DNA of 64,000 nt from Dasyornis broadbenti (lineage: Eukaryota > Chordata > Aves > Passeriformes > Dasyornithidae): assembly GCA_013397935.1 (NCBI GenBank), contig VZRN01002961.1, forward strand, positions 1-64,000. The letters run 5' to 3'. Under the pieces are notes generated by a model that ran no database searches, was not told where the DNA came from, and saw only the letters and a list, made by a program, of their open reading frames with translations. Below are positions 53,920 to 63,545 of the stretch, piece after piece. The position numbers were made by a program, and so were the translations under genes. Numbering within the stretch: position 1 is the stretch's first letter; each line of letters opens with the position of its first letter.

Positions 53920-54821
53920 ACTGTCATCAGAACACTGACTTTATTAATAGAGACAAATAAAGGATTAAAATATGTTATGAGTTTGCTGAAACACACAGTG
54001 TACCTGTGGAGGACAGACATATTTATATACATCAGTTCATTGTAGAAATGTGAGCCATTTTGTCTAGATGACTAGGATATCCCCAGGTAGTTTGCAACGA
54101 ATCCAGACAGCTTTCTCTCCGTGGTGGCCCTGCTAAAGCAATCAATTTTCCCCCAGCTCCACCCCATCTAGGCTAGTGCCAGACCCCACACACCACCAGT
54201 GTCTCATGCAGAACTTTCAACAACACATGCTGAGCAAACTCGGTTTGGCCTAAGGACAGTGGTGCCGGCCACTAGCTCTGGGGTGTGCAGAGCTGGGTCC
54301 TCTCAGCTGAGAGGCAAAAGAGAGGGGGTCAGGGTGCTTTGGACACACCCACTTCCCGCCTTCCCCCGCTACCCCCAACCACCCCAGGGGAATCCCCTGG
54401 CCCCAGCTCCTCCAGCTGGCAGAGGGTGGATGCTTCCCACCCGAGCAAGGAGCCTGACAGCCCAGGGCACGGCATGAACCCAGCACCGCTTCCCGGCACG
54501 GCTTGGCACCACCCGGGTGTGCACCGGAACAGCCCTGCAGCTCCCGGGACCGGCACTTCCACTGCCAAGGCTCGGCCCGGGACTTTCCTGGACGGACAAA
54601 AACAAGCGAGGGAGGAGGGGAGGGAGAGGACGGGGTGGGGAGGGGGAGAGAAAGAAAGCAGCTCCACGGATGTCAGATGTCACGGACGGCGTTACACGGG
54701 CGACGCTGGGCTTCTCGCCGCGTTTCTCGGGCGGAGGAGCTGTGGGAAGTCGCCGGCACGTCGAGGCGGCTAGACGTCGGTGCCTGAGCTCCCCGGCGGC
54801 TTGTTCCCGGGGCGCCCCTGC
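53920..54821 (-). other. CARTPT: CARTPT 3' UTR (predicted)
   Basis: This is the stretch from the CARTPT stop codon at 54,822 to the first minus-strand AATAAA. No earlier AATAAA or ATTAAA in that direction was noticed. The part near the stop codon is GC-rich and belongs to the CpG island, and it becomes AT-rich below about 54,200. The length of roughly 900 bases is longer than I recall for the mammalian CARTPT 3' UTR, so the real cleavage site may be elsewhere. Confidence 0.5.
53940..53945 (-). terminator. CARTPT: Predicted CARTPT poly(A) signal AATAAA
   Basis: The plus strand reads TTTATT, so the minus strand has AATAAA. It is followed on the minus strand by a TG-rich element (TCAGTGTTCTGATGACAG) suited to cleavage factor binding. 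It lies about 880 bases past the CARTPT stop codon. Confidence 0.5.
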
Positions 54822-54929
54822 TTACAGGCACTTGAGGAGGAAGGAATTGCACGAAGTCCCCCGGGGGCAGTCGCAGAGCTTCCCGATACGAGCCCCCTTC
54901 CTCACGGCGCACTGCTCCCCGGCGTCGCA
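54822..54929 (-). other. CARTPT: CARTPT terminal coding exon 3
   Basis: The acceptor CTGCCCGCAG precedes TGC at 54,929. It has 35 codons and then TAA at 54,824-54,822. The six cysteines, at exon residues 1, 7, 19, 21, 27 and 34, give the three disulfides of mature CART. The frame is intact. Confidence 0.97.
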
Positions 54930-55553
54930 CTGCGGGCAGCGGCCGGCGGTGAGTGAGACCGCCGCTAGCGTCCGCCCTGTCCCGCCCCGTCCTGTCCCGT
55001 CCCGTCTAGTCCAGTACCATTCTGTCCCATCCTGTCCCGTCCCGTGCCGTCTAGCTTAGTCCCATTCTGTCCCATATCGTCCCGTCCCACCTAGTCCAGC
55101 CACATTCTGTTCCACCTCTTGCCTTGCCTTGCTTTGCCTTGCCGTCCCGTCCCCATTCCGTCCCGTCCCCATTCCGTCCCTTCCCGTTCCTCCTCGTTCT
55201 GCTCTGCCCCCTTCGTCTTCCTTTTTCTCCTCTTCCCGGTCCCGCCTCGACCCGTCCCGCCGGGATACTCACCATGGGCACCTGCCCGAATTTCTTCTCG
55301 TAGTGCGGTCCCCTTTTGCTCTTGAGNGCCCCTCGACCTCCCGAGACCCCCCAGACCCGCCATGAGCCCGGCGCCCGCCCCAGCGGCAACCCCCGCCCGG
55401 CCCCGGCCCCCCGTCCCACCAGCTCCTTCTCCCGGGAGGCGCCGCCGCTGCCGGGCTGTCCCAGGTCGCGGGNGGGGCCGATCCGTGCCCGCGGGCGCTC
55501 AGCAGCAGCGCGGCCGCCACGGCGCACAGCGCCAGCGCCCGGCAGCTCTCCAT
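54822..55553 (-). CDS. CARTPT: CARTPT, cocaine- and amphetamine-regulated transcript prepropeptide
   Basis: This gene encodes a secreted neuropeptide precursor of the regulated secretory pathway. CART peptides act in feeding, stress and reward circuits. Visible coding parts on the minus strand are exon 1 (55,553-55,420), exon 2 (55,326-55,273, 5' part not readable) and exon 3 (54,929-54,822). Exon 1 starts MESCRALALC followed by a hydrophobic AVAAALLLSA signal core and ends SREKEL, as in mammals (SHEKEL). Exon 2 gives LKSKRGPHYEKKFGQVPM with the KR and KK processing sites. Exon 3 gives the full 35-residue cystine domain from CDAGEQC to LLKCL with six cysteines, apparently identical to the mammalian domain. 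Introns sit at the family positions, after KEL and after VPM. Two single Ns (55,473; 55,327) break the frame and hide about ten residues before LKSKR. I read these as assembly faults and not as a pseudogene. Confidence 0.96.
54930..55272 (-). other. CARTPT: CARTPT intron 2, filled with pentamer repeat
   Basis: A 343-bp intron bounded by GTGAGT and CCCGCAG. Most of it is the degenerate pentanucleotide array described separately. It is phase 0, directly before the first cysteine of the CART domain. Confidence 0.92.
54969..55260 (-). repeat. Degenerate GGGAC/GGAAT pentanucleotide array
   Basis: The plus strand shows irregular tandem CCCGT, CCTGT, CCATT and CTAGT units from about 54,969 to 55,130. 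It then shifts to TTGCC/TTGCT units near 55,120-55,145 and back to CCCGT/CCATT units to about 55,200, with a C/T-rich tail. The minus strand, which is the RNA-like strand of CARTPT, is therefore G-rich. A canonical G-quadruplex motif (five G-runs, loops 2, 7, 1 and 3) lies at 54,974-55,002. Confidence 0.88.
55273..55326 (-). other. CARTPT: CARTPT coding exon 2, readable part
   Basis: It encodes LKSKRGPHYEKKFGQVPM and ends with the donor ATG|GTGAGT at 55,273/55,272. Directly upstream is an N at 55,327, and beyond it the expected IEALQEVLKK cannot be read. The sequence GGGAGGTCGAGG just past the N could be a damaged remnant (E-V) of it. No good acceptor is visible, so the true exon start is undetermined. 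Confidence 0.88.
55420..55553 (-). other. CARTPT: CARTPT coding exon 1
   Basis: The ATG at 55,553-55,551 has a strong Kozak context (A at -3, G at +4). The frame from the ATG holds the signal peptide to about residue 26. An N at 55,473 then lies between that frame and the frame that gives DLGQPGSGGASREKEL, so at least one base is wrong or missing there. The donor CTG|GTGGGA falls at 55,420/55,419, matching the conserved intron position after KEL. Confidence 0.9.
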
Positions 55554-55585
55554 GGTGCTGCCGTCCCAGCCCTGCCGCCGCCTCC

Positions 55586-55591
55586 TTTATA
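55586..55591 (-). promoter_or_regulatory. CARTPT: CARTPT TATA box
   Basis: The minus strand reads GCTATAAAGG, ending only 33 bases before the start codon. With a normal 25-30 bp spacing, transcription would start about 5-10 bases before the ATG. Mammalian CARTPT promoters also have a TATA box. Confidence 0.75.
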
Positions 55592-55611
55592 GCGCCGTGC
55601 CCGCCCCGCCG

Positions 55612-55618
55612 TGCGTCA
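55612..55618 (-). promoter_or_regulatory. CARTPT: CRE/AP-1-like site upstream of CARTPT
   Basis: The minus strand reads TGACGCA, about 20 bases upstream of the TATA box. Mammalian CARTPT is known to be cAMP/CREB responsive through a proximal CRE. This one differs from the palindromic TGACGTCA at the 3' half. Confidence 0.45.
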
Positions 55619-55620
55619 GC

Positions 55621-58600
55621 GCCCACCACCGCCGCGCCCCGACAGTCGGCATGGCACGGCACGGCTGGGCTCCGCACCCTCCGCCCCAATCGGTGCCCCA
55701 AAACGCCGGCCGTGCCTCCCCCTCGGGCCAAACAGCGGATCCATCTCTTGGGGCGACTGAGGAGAAGACGCCTAGCCCAGCACTCATATGCACTCCACAT
55801 GCACTCATAGCAAAACCCTGCTCGCACTCCCTGTGCTTGTCCACAGCCGAGGGCTGGGTGTTATGTGAGCAGAGTGGGAAACTCTTCCCTCGTCCCTGAG
55901 GGCTGGGATGGATAAGGGAGAGGGTGGACATTGGACATACAGAGATGCAAGTGGAAGTTGGCCTTGCAGACTAGGGAGACTAGGCTTGGAAATCAACACA
56001 GGGATCTGAGAGGAGGGAGAGTAAGTACCCCGTGGGCTAAGAAAAAGCACGACACGATGGAAGAAGAGCCATTGTGGGAGGATTAGCCTGAAGGATTTGG
56101 GAAGAGATGTAGATAGTGATGATGAGCAACAAGCTGATGAGGATGTGAATGCTTGAGTAAGGGCAGGTGGGAACCAACAGGGTAGGGAGGCACAGGGGCA
56201 TTGAGGGCAAGGTGAGAAACAGCATCAAGAAGCCCAGGATAAAAGCAACTGCTAATATTTCAAGCAGAACTGTGAATGGTGCTTGAGGTCAGATACCATA
56301 TCACTAAGCAGGTTCTTGGGGAGCATCATACACTCTGTGTGGGAAATGAGGCCACCTCCATCTTGGGAGAGAGTAAGTCCAGTTGCCAAAAGGAGGCCTA
56401 GCATCAGTGAACACGTCATTCAGACCTTCCCACTGATGTTTGGTTCTGCAATCCCAGTTGCCTTGTGTCCATGAATATTGTCACTGAAAAGATCTCTGGC
56501 AGGTTCATACCTGCTCAGGCCTCATGGTCATGGTGGTGGCAGAGGCATTAAGGAAAGCAGTGGCATACCAAGAAGAGCATGCAAGACAAAGGACAGTGCT
56601 CAGCCTTCTCCAGCCTCCTCTGGGCCATGGCTGTGGTAAAACAGGGTCACTGAGCAGCAGTTTTACTGGCATGAGACATTTGGCCATCTGGTTGTTGGGA
56701 CAAGGAGGCAGTGAGCTGGGTCTGCCTGTGAGAAAGCTTCATTTCCAGCTCACAGCTCTGAAGTAGCATGCAGATGTTCCTTCCTGCATGTCAACAGCAG
56801 CAGGAACTGGGCTGTGTTTCCTTAGGTGAAGGGAGGATCATCTGGAGAAGGATGAATTTAGAAACCCTTGTTAACAAAACTCTCCCAGCTGTTCATTTGT
56901 AGGTAAGTTAGGAAGGGGAGCTAGGAAAAGCTTGAAAAAGCAATGCACTGTGAGCACACACACAAAGAAAGTTGTTTAAAGAAAAATTAAACAGGTCCAG
57001 GCATGTATTTTTCCAAGTAGGCAGGTATTGTTACAAGAGAACAAAAGCAGTGTGGTTTAGCAAGTAATTTTCAACAGCCGCATTTTGTTTGAGGCAACAA
57101 AAAGCCTCTGATATCTCTATCACGTTGCTTGCCTCCAGTGCTGCATGTTCACCTCTTGCTGTTAACCTCCTCCCACACACTCCTATTGATCATCACATCT
57201 AGCAAAGGTCTCATTTGTAATTGCTGGTCAGAGTAGAGATCCTCTGCCTGTTTGCGTGGATCCTCCTGTTTCATTTAGCCACAGGGAAGGCTAAGATTTC
57301 AGATGTCATGCTGGTGGTAAAGCAGACTCATAGCAAAGCCCAGGCTTTTCTCCCAGGCTGGAGCAAAAACACAACCATGTGCAGTACTGAAAATGATGGG
57401 TGTACCAAAACAAAGTTTCTTAGAACAGAGAAATAACCCAGGCTATGAAAAATGCAACACTTCATGCAGAGAAGCAGATATATAGCCTATTCAACTTTAA
57501 AAGCAGCATCTGTGAAGCCTGACCAAAAATTCAAGCCATATTTTATAGTGTGGGGATTACTCATGTAGCGAATGCACCAGAGGTGCTCAGAAAATGTCAC
57601 TGTTTTCTTTCCAACTTGCACTTTCAGTAAAAAACTGAATTTAATGTTAGCTACTCCAGTAAAATTATTGTTCAATGTGGAGGCAATTACCAATTTTTGT
57701 TTCCAAAATTTTTGTTTTGTCATTATATCTGTCTGGCTACTGACACCCACAGAACTGTATAAGTTTCAGTGCCTGTTACTGTCTGTATCACACTGTCTCT
57801 GCCGACAATACTGTCCCTTATTCCCCATTCAGTCATTCTTGTACACTTTGTCTCCAGCACTATGGGATAAGAAACAAGTAGGATTAATATCAGCAGGATC
57901 GCTGAATATTAAGTAAGAGTGTCAGAAGTATACCAGGTCAAGGAGCAGAAAAGGGTCAAGGAAAGGGTCAAAGTATAAAAATGCAAAATCACTGTTTAGA
58001 ATTACAAAAAGGCAGGTACATTCTGACAGCAAGAGTAGCCAGTCATAAAACAGCTGGCTATGGGATGAGGGGAGCTTGTGGCATTTCAGAGCTCAGCTCT
58101 GGATAATCCACATGAAATACTGTCAGACCTTGGGGATGGACACCTCTTTTGTACCTACATACCAATTCAAGTTTCTCAAGGCTAATTTTCTCCATGCAAA
58201 TGTTATTGCAATCAAAGGTACAAACAGAACACTACCAATGTGCATTAGCACCTGTATATCAAATGGATAATTTTGAAAATCATACATGGTATATGATTTT
58301 CATAATCACACTCTTCCATGATGATCAATTAACTAAGTATACTTCTAAAAACAGGAAAATAATGGAGGTTTATGTTGATGCTGGTGAGTTTTTCTGAGGC
58401 ATTTATAGGTTCCAGTTTTGGCTTGATGTAGATGTAGAGTTGGATGGATTTTAGGACTACTAGACTGTAGAGATTAGTGTCAAGCATTTGAACAAGTGCT
58501 CTACTGAATCAGAGACATGAAAAGGGACATTTGGCTTTAAATGGATGCTTTAAGGCTTTGCAGAAAAGCAGCAGGCTTTTGTAAGTACCTTGTTAAATTG

Positions 58601-61600
58601 CCCTAATTTATAAACCACAGTTAAAAAAAATAATACACCATCATTGATTTTCTGAATCAAGACATTTCTTTGGCTGAAACCTTGAACGGTGAGGAAGACC
58701 TAAGATAAATCAGAGTTCTGCCACATTTGAAGTAATAGGAGTCCAGAGGCATGCTTGAAAGATAACACCTATTTCAGTGGGAGATAGCAATTAATCTTGA
58801 TGATTAATAGATTGGAAAACAGCCATTTAAATAAAAGATGGGTTCTCAGAACAACAGCATAGACACCAATGCCCACATAAACACTGAGGCTATAAACTCC
58901 CCATTAAATTAGCCTCCATATGGGCAGAAGAGTGGTGGCAACAGGTCCCCAGTGGCTTGTCCATTTCTGCAGGCAGAGTTATCACAGAGGCTGTGCACTA
59001 TCCACATCTCATTTCATCCGTGGAAGCAGGCTCACAGTGATTGTGTTCCAGACACTCTACCTTGACATTTGTCAAAGTGCTGCCAATTTTGATTGAAGAC
59101 CACATGGTGACTCCCAGGTTCCCAGCACCTTCCTAGCTGCCATGAAAATAAAAATGAAAATGGCAATGGGTATGTTTTTATGATCCATCCTGAATTCACC
59201 ATCTCAGCCCAGGTAATTTGAGAAGGTAACCCTTGGTTACTGCAATAGTCTCTAGGGACATGAAGAAAAGCTTAGCCCACCTCGTTCACAGCTTCCCCTT
59301 TACTTCTGTAGAGGTATTTGAAAATACTCTCAAAGTCACAGTACTGGCTCTTTAAAACTCCTTGTAGACAAATGTTAACCTCTTATATAGACCATGTCTA
59401 ACTATCACCAGGAAACGGAATGAGCCAACCTCTTGGCCTTCCCTCTTCTCAGAGACAGGAGGGAGGCACACAGCTCAGAATAGCTATGCCCAAGGCAAGA
59501 TTAGATGGGAACAAAGCTCCCCTGGAAGTCTTGAGTACCAGGTATGGCGTCCTGCTCCACCACAGTTTGTGTGCTTGATACGGCACAGCCATTTCCCTTT
59601 TTCCTCAACCTCCATCTGAAAAATCAGTATCATCCCAAGTACCACGTTTTCCAGTAACAGATTAGTGGTTGTGAGCTGCTTCAACACTACAGTGAAGAGG
59701 TGATATCTACCAGAGACGAGTAGGACAAGTCTTGAAATGGTCACCCACAGCCTCTACATTGTCATCAGGAACATTATGCCCTTACAGTGGCAGCAACCCT
59801 TAATTTAGGGGTTTTTTAAAATTTCCTTTCACTAAATATTCCAAAGAGATCCTATTGGTAGTATAATGCCAACGAAAACTGAGAATGACTGCTGTAATGT
59901 CATCCATGTTAAACCTAAAAGGTAGCTGCTACTGCAAAAGCATGAGATTCCTGGTGGCAGAGGCAATGTAAGAGCTGTGGGTGATTATTCCGAGACAGCA
60001 CATCATCAAATGTGGCACAAGCTTGGAGTCCAACTCCTCACTCCTGCTAGCTCCACAGAAAAGAGTGTTTTTCAGCAAACCTCTGGCAGCAAGAGACCAT
60101 CTCAGCAATCAGAACACCATCACAGATGAGGGCCAATGCATACAGTTAGTGTCGCATACAGAATGCAGCACAGTAACATGCAAAAGCTTTTCCAAAATAG
60201 CTGTGTAGTGGAAGAGTGATAACCACTAGTGACTCTCTGAACTGCTGTTCTGCACTGAAGATCCTGCTCAGTAGCAGCTGCTAACCAGATTATGCTGATA
60301 GGATGCTAAAGACTGTGATGATTAATTTCATTTGCTTAACATGCTTCCAAAGCTAAGTATTGTTAAGGTAGAACAGTCCTATTTATTTAGAGACATGTTT
60401 TGACTTTGCTTGCACACATATTCAGAGGAAGAAATTTTGACAAATGCAAAGAAACTGTCTTTTCAGATATAATAAACAACAAGGAGTTACCATTCTCTGG
60501 AGCACCCTTCCAAACATACCTGCTTCTATTATCTGTATCCCAGGATTATCTGTTACTGTCTCCAACTTGGCAGGATTTAATTACCACTGTAATTAAAACA
60601 ATATATTAAAAATTAAAATCTTCTTCAGAAGAGAACAGATTTCTTAGCAGAAACAGGCAGTACCCTTTTATGGCTTGGGAGTGACAGGCAGGGGAAAGTG
60701 ACCTCCATAATTAAGAACAGACAGACAACAAGTGCCTGAACTGATTATTCAACTGGAGTAGGAGAAAATACAATTTCTTCTTAATTGAAAGCCACTAGCA
60801 GCATTTCAGCATTTCTTTTTCTCCCTGCTTATATTTTTTACATATATTTGTGTTTATAGATGTTATAAATCTGTATTTTAAAATAGGGTAATGATAAAGG
60901 CACTTCAGAAGCCTACTAACCATAAATAATTTCTTTATACTTTCAGGATAAAGAAATCTTGAGTCTATATCAAACAAGTTCACAAATTTGTGTACTCAGA
61001 CAAGAACAAGAATCAGTGGCACAAAAGCACAGCTCTGTGCCTAGTTGGCAGTATTTTAAACTATTATTCTCTGCTAAGTATTTGTTTAATATACTAAGAA
61101 CATATATGTGAACATAACAGTGCAGACCTGCAGAAGTAATCTTTCTAGGGGTGCAGAACACACCAGGCTTTGGATATAGCAAAGACAGAGCTCAGTAAAA
61201 AGAGAGGAAAAACTGTTTCAGTGCTATACAGAGGTGTGCCAGTGACCACACAGCTCTACATATGCTAGGCTGTCTGTATTCAAATTGAAGATCTTAATTC
61301 CAAAGAATTATTTCATTTTCTCTTTTGTATCTGCCTGAGACACAGCTACGAAGGGTGGTAGATAGCAGACCTTCCATCCTCCTACTGGGTCCAAGGGGAA
61401 ATCCTCTCCACCCAAGCCTAGGAAGATTACACCTAGCATCTTACCTAGGATGATCATTCCTCTGAACAATCTTTCCTCTCCCCACAGGCCAGCACAGGAT
61501 AGGACATCTATTCATGTACACTGGCTCTTCTTGGATTTGATTCTCAGTTAAGAGTATTTCTGGCAATGGCTATCTGGGCACCTGTAGAGTAAAGCTAGAT

Positions 61601-62477
61601 AAAATCACCTTCTTATTCCCAGACAGAACAGTATTTAGTTTCTACAAGGTGCAATGTTTCTGAAGAGAACAAATTAAATGACTGACACTGAATTCTTGAA
61701 AAACTTTACACTCCAACAAGCTACCCTCAACAAATCAGAATAACCAAAACACTCTAGCATCTCAATGCTCCTAAGTCAATGGATTTCGGGCTTTTGCTCT
61801 GAGCGAAGGGTTGATCCTTGTGGAGAGAACACTGTCTTTGTGAAACCAAAATTACCAGAAGGACCACACACCAAGATGTTTAAATACCTTTGCAGCCAAT
61901 TCCTGTCCTCAGAAGTGCTCTCAGCAACCTGCTCCTTCCACAGATACCAGTATATGCTTCCCAGCTCTTCCAGAAAACACTACACATCCATCAGATTCAA
62001 GTTGTTTTCATTTCAGGGAACCATACAGCACAGCAATGTTTTTTGGGTGAAAGCCAGAGACAGGACAAGATGACAACAACTGTGTTAAATCTGTAATTTC
62101 ATGCTGTGTTGAACTCCCTGGCTGCCCTTACAGCACTTCCCTTTCACAAAAGTTATTTACTACTCAATGTGGGTTTTTCTTTGTTGGATTGCAAAAATAT
62201 TTTGCATTTAAAGGAGACATACAAAGAATTAAAAGAAACAAAAGAGCTGATAAGCACCAAATATGTAGCTTATTTTACACATTTACTTATATAAGAGATA
62301 TATATGTAGTTAATGTTTCTTGTCAAACATGAACTATAATGCTAGAACGTGCAATTTATTAATGCAATGCAGTTATATAAGCACTTGAGTGACTAATCTC
62401 AAATGACAATCCAAAAACTGAAGCATGTGTGACAATTACAGTTAGTGAAAATAATTATGAAAGTTTCACTAAAAATA
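55621..62477. other. Non-coding DNA between CARTPT and MCCC2
   Basis: No exon, RNA gene or LINE is recognised. An imperfect inverted repeat with a 10-bp perfect core lies at 58,275-58,301 (GAAAATCATA, loop CATGGTA). The minus-strand ORF at 59,484-59,744 (86 codons) reads somewhat protein-like, but I know no family for it. Regulatory elements of CARTPT would be expected here but cannot be identified by eye. Confidence 0.55.
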
Positions 62478-63084
62478 TGTTGGAGATTAGGATTTCCCCT
62501 TTAGTTTTATCTTAGGGAATTTTGTCCCATCTGTTGCTAAGATACCCTAACTATCAGAACTTAAGAGAGACATAAGATGATACAGAACAGGGAGTGGGGA
62601 AGAAGGGGGGAGTACCTGGCCATTCCTAGCTCACTTGCTCTGGGCATCGGCGAGGATGGGGGAGCTGCTGTTTTCTTTTCGCTGTGACTGTGGGAGGCCA
62701 GCTCTGCACTGTCTTTATTCCTGGCGGGGTGAGGCTTTTGAACTGGGACCGTATTAAAATCCAATTTGACTGGGAAGGACTTTTACCATCCACTTGGGTG
62801 CCTTTGGGGAAAGCCCAGGATCCAGACCCTCTTCCCCCTCCTGGAGCACGTGTCTCCCCGGCTGCATCTGGCAGCGGCTATGGAGATGCCCGGCTGTAGC
62901 TGACCCACATGCCCCCGTCTGCCAGAACGCACTGTGGCTCCTGCCACAGCTGCAGAGTTTCTGCCAACTCTTGCTTGCTACCCCGGGTGAGCTAGCCCTG
63001 CCATTCCAGCTTGCTGCTCTGAGCTCCCTGCTGCAGCCCATCTGCCATTACCACCTGAGGGAGGCTCGCCCACCCTCGCGCCAC

Positions 63085-63099
63085 AGCGCCCCCTGCAGG
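63085..63099 (-). promoter_or_regulatory. CTCF-like motif 1 (inside LTR)
   Basis: The minus strand reads CCTGCAGGGGGCGCT, which matches the CTCF core consensus CCASYAGRKGGCRCY except at its third base. It has the same orientation as motif 2, 55 bp away. Confidence 0.55.
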
Positions 63100-63139
63100 C
63101 GCGGGGTAGTCATCACCCCAGTCCCACTGGGAGCCCAAT

Positions 63140-63154
63140 AGCGCCCCCTGCTGG
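63140..63154 (-). promoter_or_regulatory. CTCF-like motif 2 (inside LTR)
   Basis: The minus strand reads CCAGCAGGGGGCGCT, a full match to the CTCF core consensus CCASYAGRKGGCRCY. It lies within the solo LTR, between CARTPT and the 3' end of MCCC2. Confidence 0.65.
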
Positions 63155-63453
63155 CTGTGACCGGAACTGCACCAAAGGGGAGAGTGCCTGACAGCCCAGA
63201 GAAAGCTGCCACTGGGTTTCTGGTTTGTCTGTTTGTTGTTCTTACTGGTGTTGCTGCTTGTTTGCCTCATTATAGATACTAGTAAAGAACTGTCATTCCT
63301 TTTCCCGTATCTTTACCCGAAAAGACCCTTGGTTTCAAAGTTATAACAACTTGGAGGGAAGGGAGGGTCACATTCTCCATTCTAAGGGAGGTTCCCACCT
63401 TCCTTAATAGACACCTATCTTTCAAACCAAGACAAAATAGCATCATACAGATC

Positions 63454-63459
63454 TTTATT
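63454..63459 (-). terminator. MCCC2: MCCC2 poly(A) signal AATAAA
   Basis: The plus strand reads TTTATT, giving AATAAA on the minus strand 87 bases past the MCCC2 stop codon. Cleavage 10-30 bases downstream would fall at about 63,444-63,424, at the edge of the solo LTR. The TG-rich downstream sequence TTTTGTCTTGGTTTG straddles that edge. Confidence 0.75.
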
Positions 63460-63545
63460 TTTAATCACTGGGACATTGCAGTTAGTGTGCTGCCCAGACC
63501 CAAATAAAGTATACAGAGGTAATTCTGATGATTACACATTTAAGT

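Larger units (their letters stand above)
54200..55720. promoter_or_regulatory. CARTPT: CpG island spanning CARTPT
   Basis: GC-rich, CpG-dense sequence covers the whole CARTPT coding region, its promoter and the proximal 3' UTR, with AT-rich DNA on either side. The boundaries are by eye. Confidence 0.8.
62478..63434. mobile_element. Solo LTR of an endogenous retrovirus, with 5-bp target duplication
   Basis: The element starts TGTTGGAGATTAGG at 62,478 and ends CAAACCAAGACA at 63,434, giving the canonical TG...CA termini. It is flanked by identical AAATA at 62,473-62,477 and 63,435-63,439, a perfect 5-bp target site duplication. Its length is 957 bp. No internal viral region is present, so it is a recombined solo LTR. 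The termini and interior resemble an LTR I recall as common in songbird genomes, but I cannot name the family. A 5-bp duplication fits class I or class III (ERVL-like) elements. The orientation is not decided. The 3' half is GC-rich and holds two CTCF-like sites. Confidence 0.8.

Noticed and set aside
54250..54787. Several overlapping 80-160 codon ORFs next to CARTPT
   Set aside because: All lie in the GC-rich CARTPT 3' region in conflicting frames with no recognisable protein. The real coding signal is the CART exon at 54,822-54,929.
55051..55827. Single 258-codon minus-strand protein spanning CARTPT exons 1-2
   Set aside because: It reads through the introns and contains the CART segments SREKEL and LKSKRGPHYEKKFGQVPM only as pieces. 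The frame before exon 1 is not that of the signal peptide.
59484..59744. 86-codon minus-strand ORF as a possible gene fragment
   Set aside because: It reads smoothly but I recognise no family, flanking exon or retrocopy signature, so a coding call is unsupported.
62561..63270. ORFs inside the solo LTR
   Set aside because: The element is bounded by TG...CA and a 5-bp duplication and contains no internal retroviral region. The ORFs overlap on both strands and reflect the GC-rich part of the LTR.
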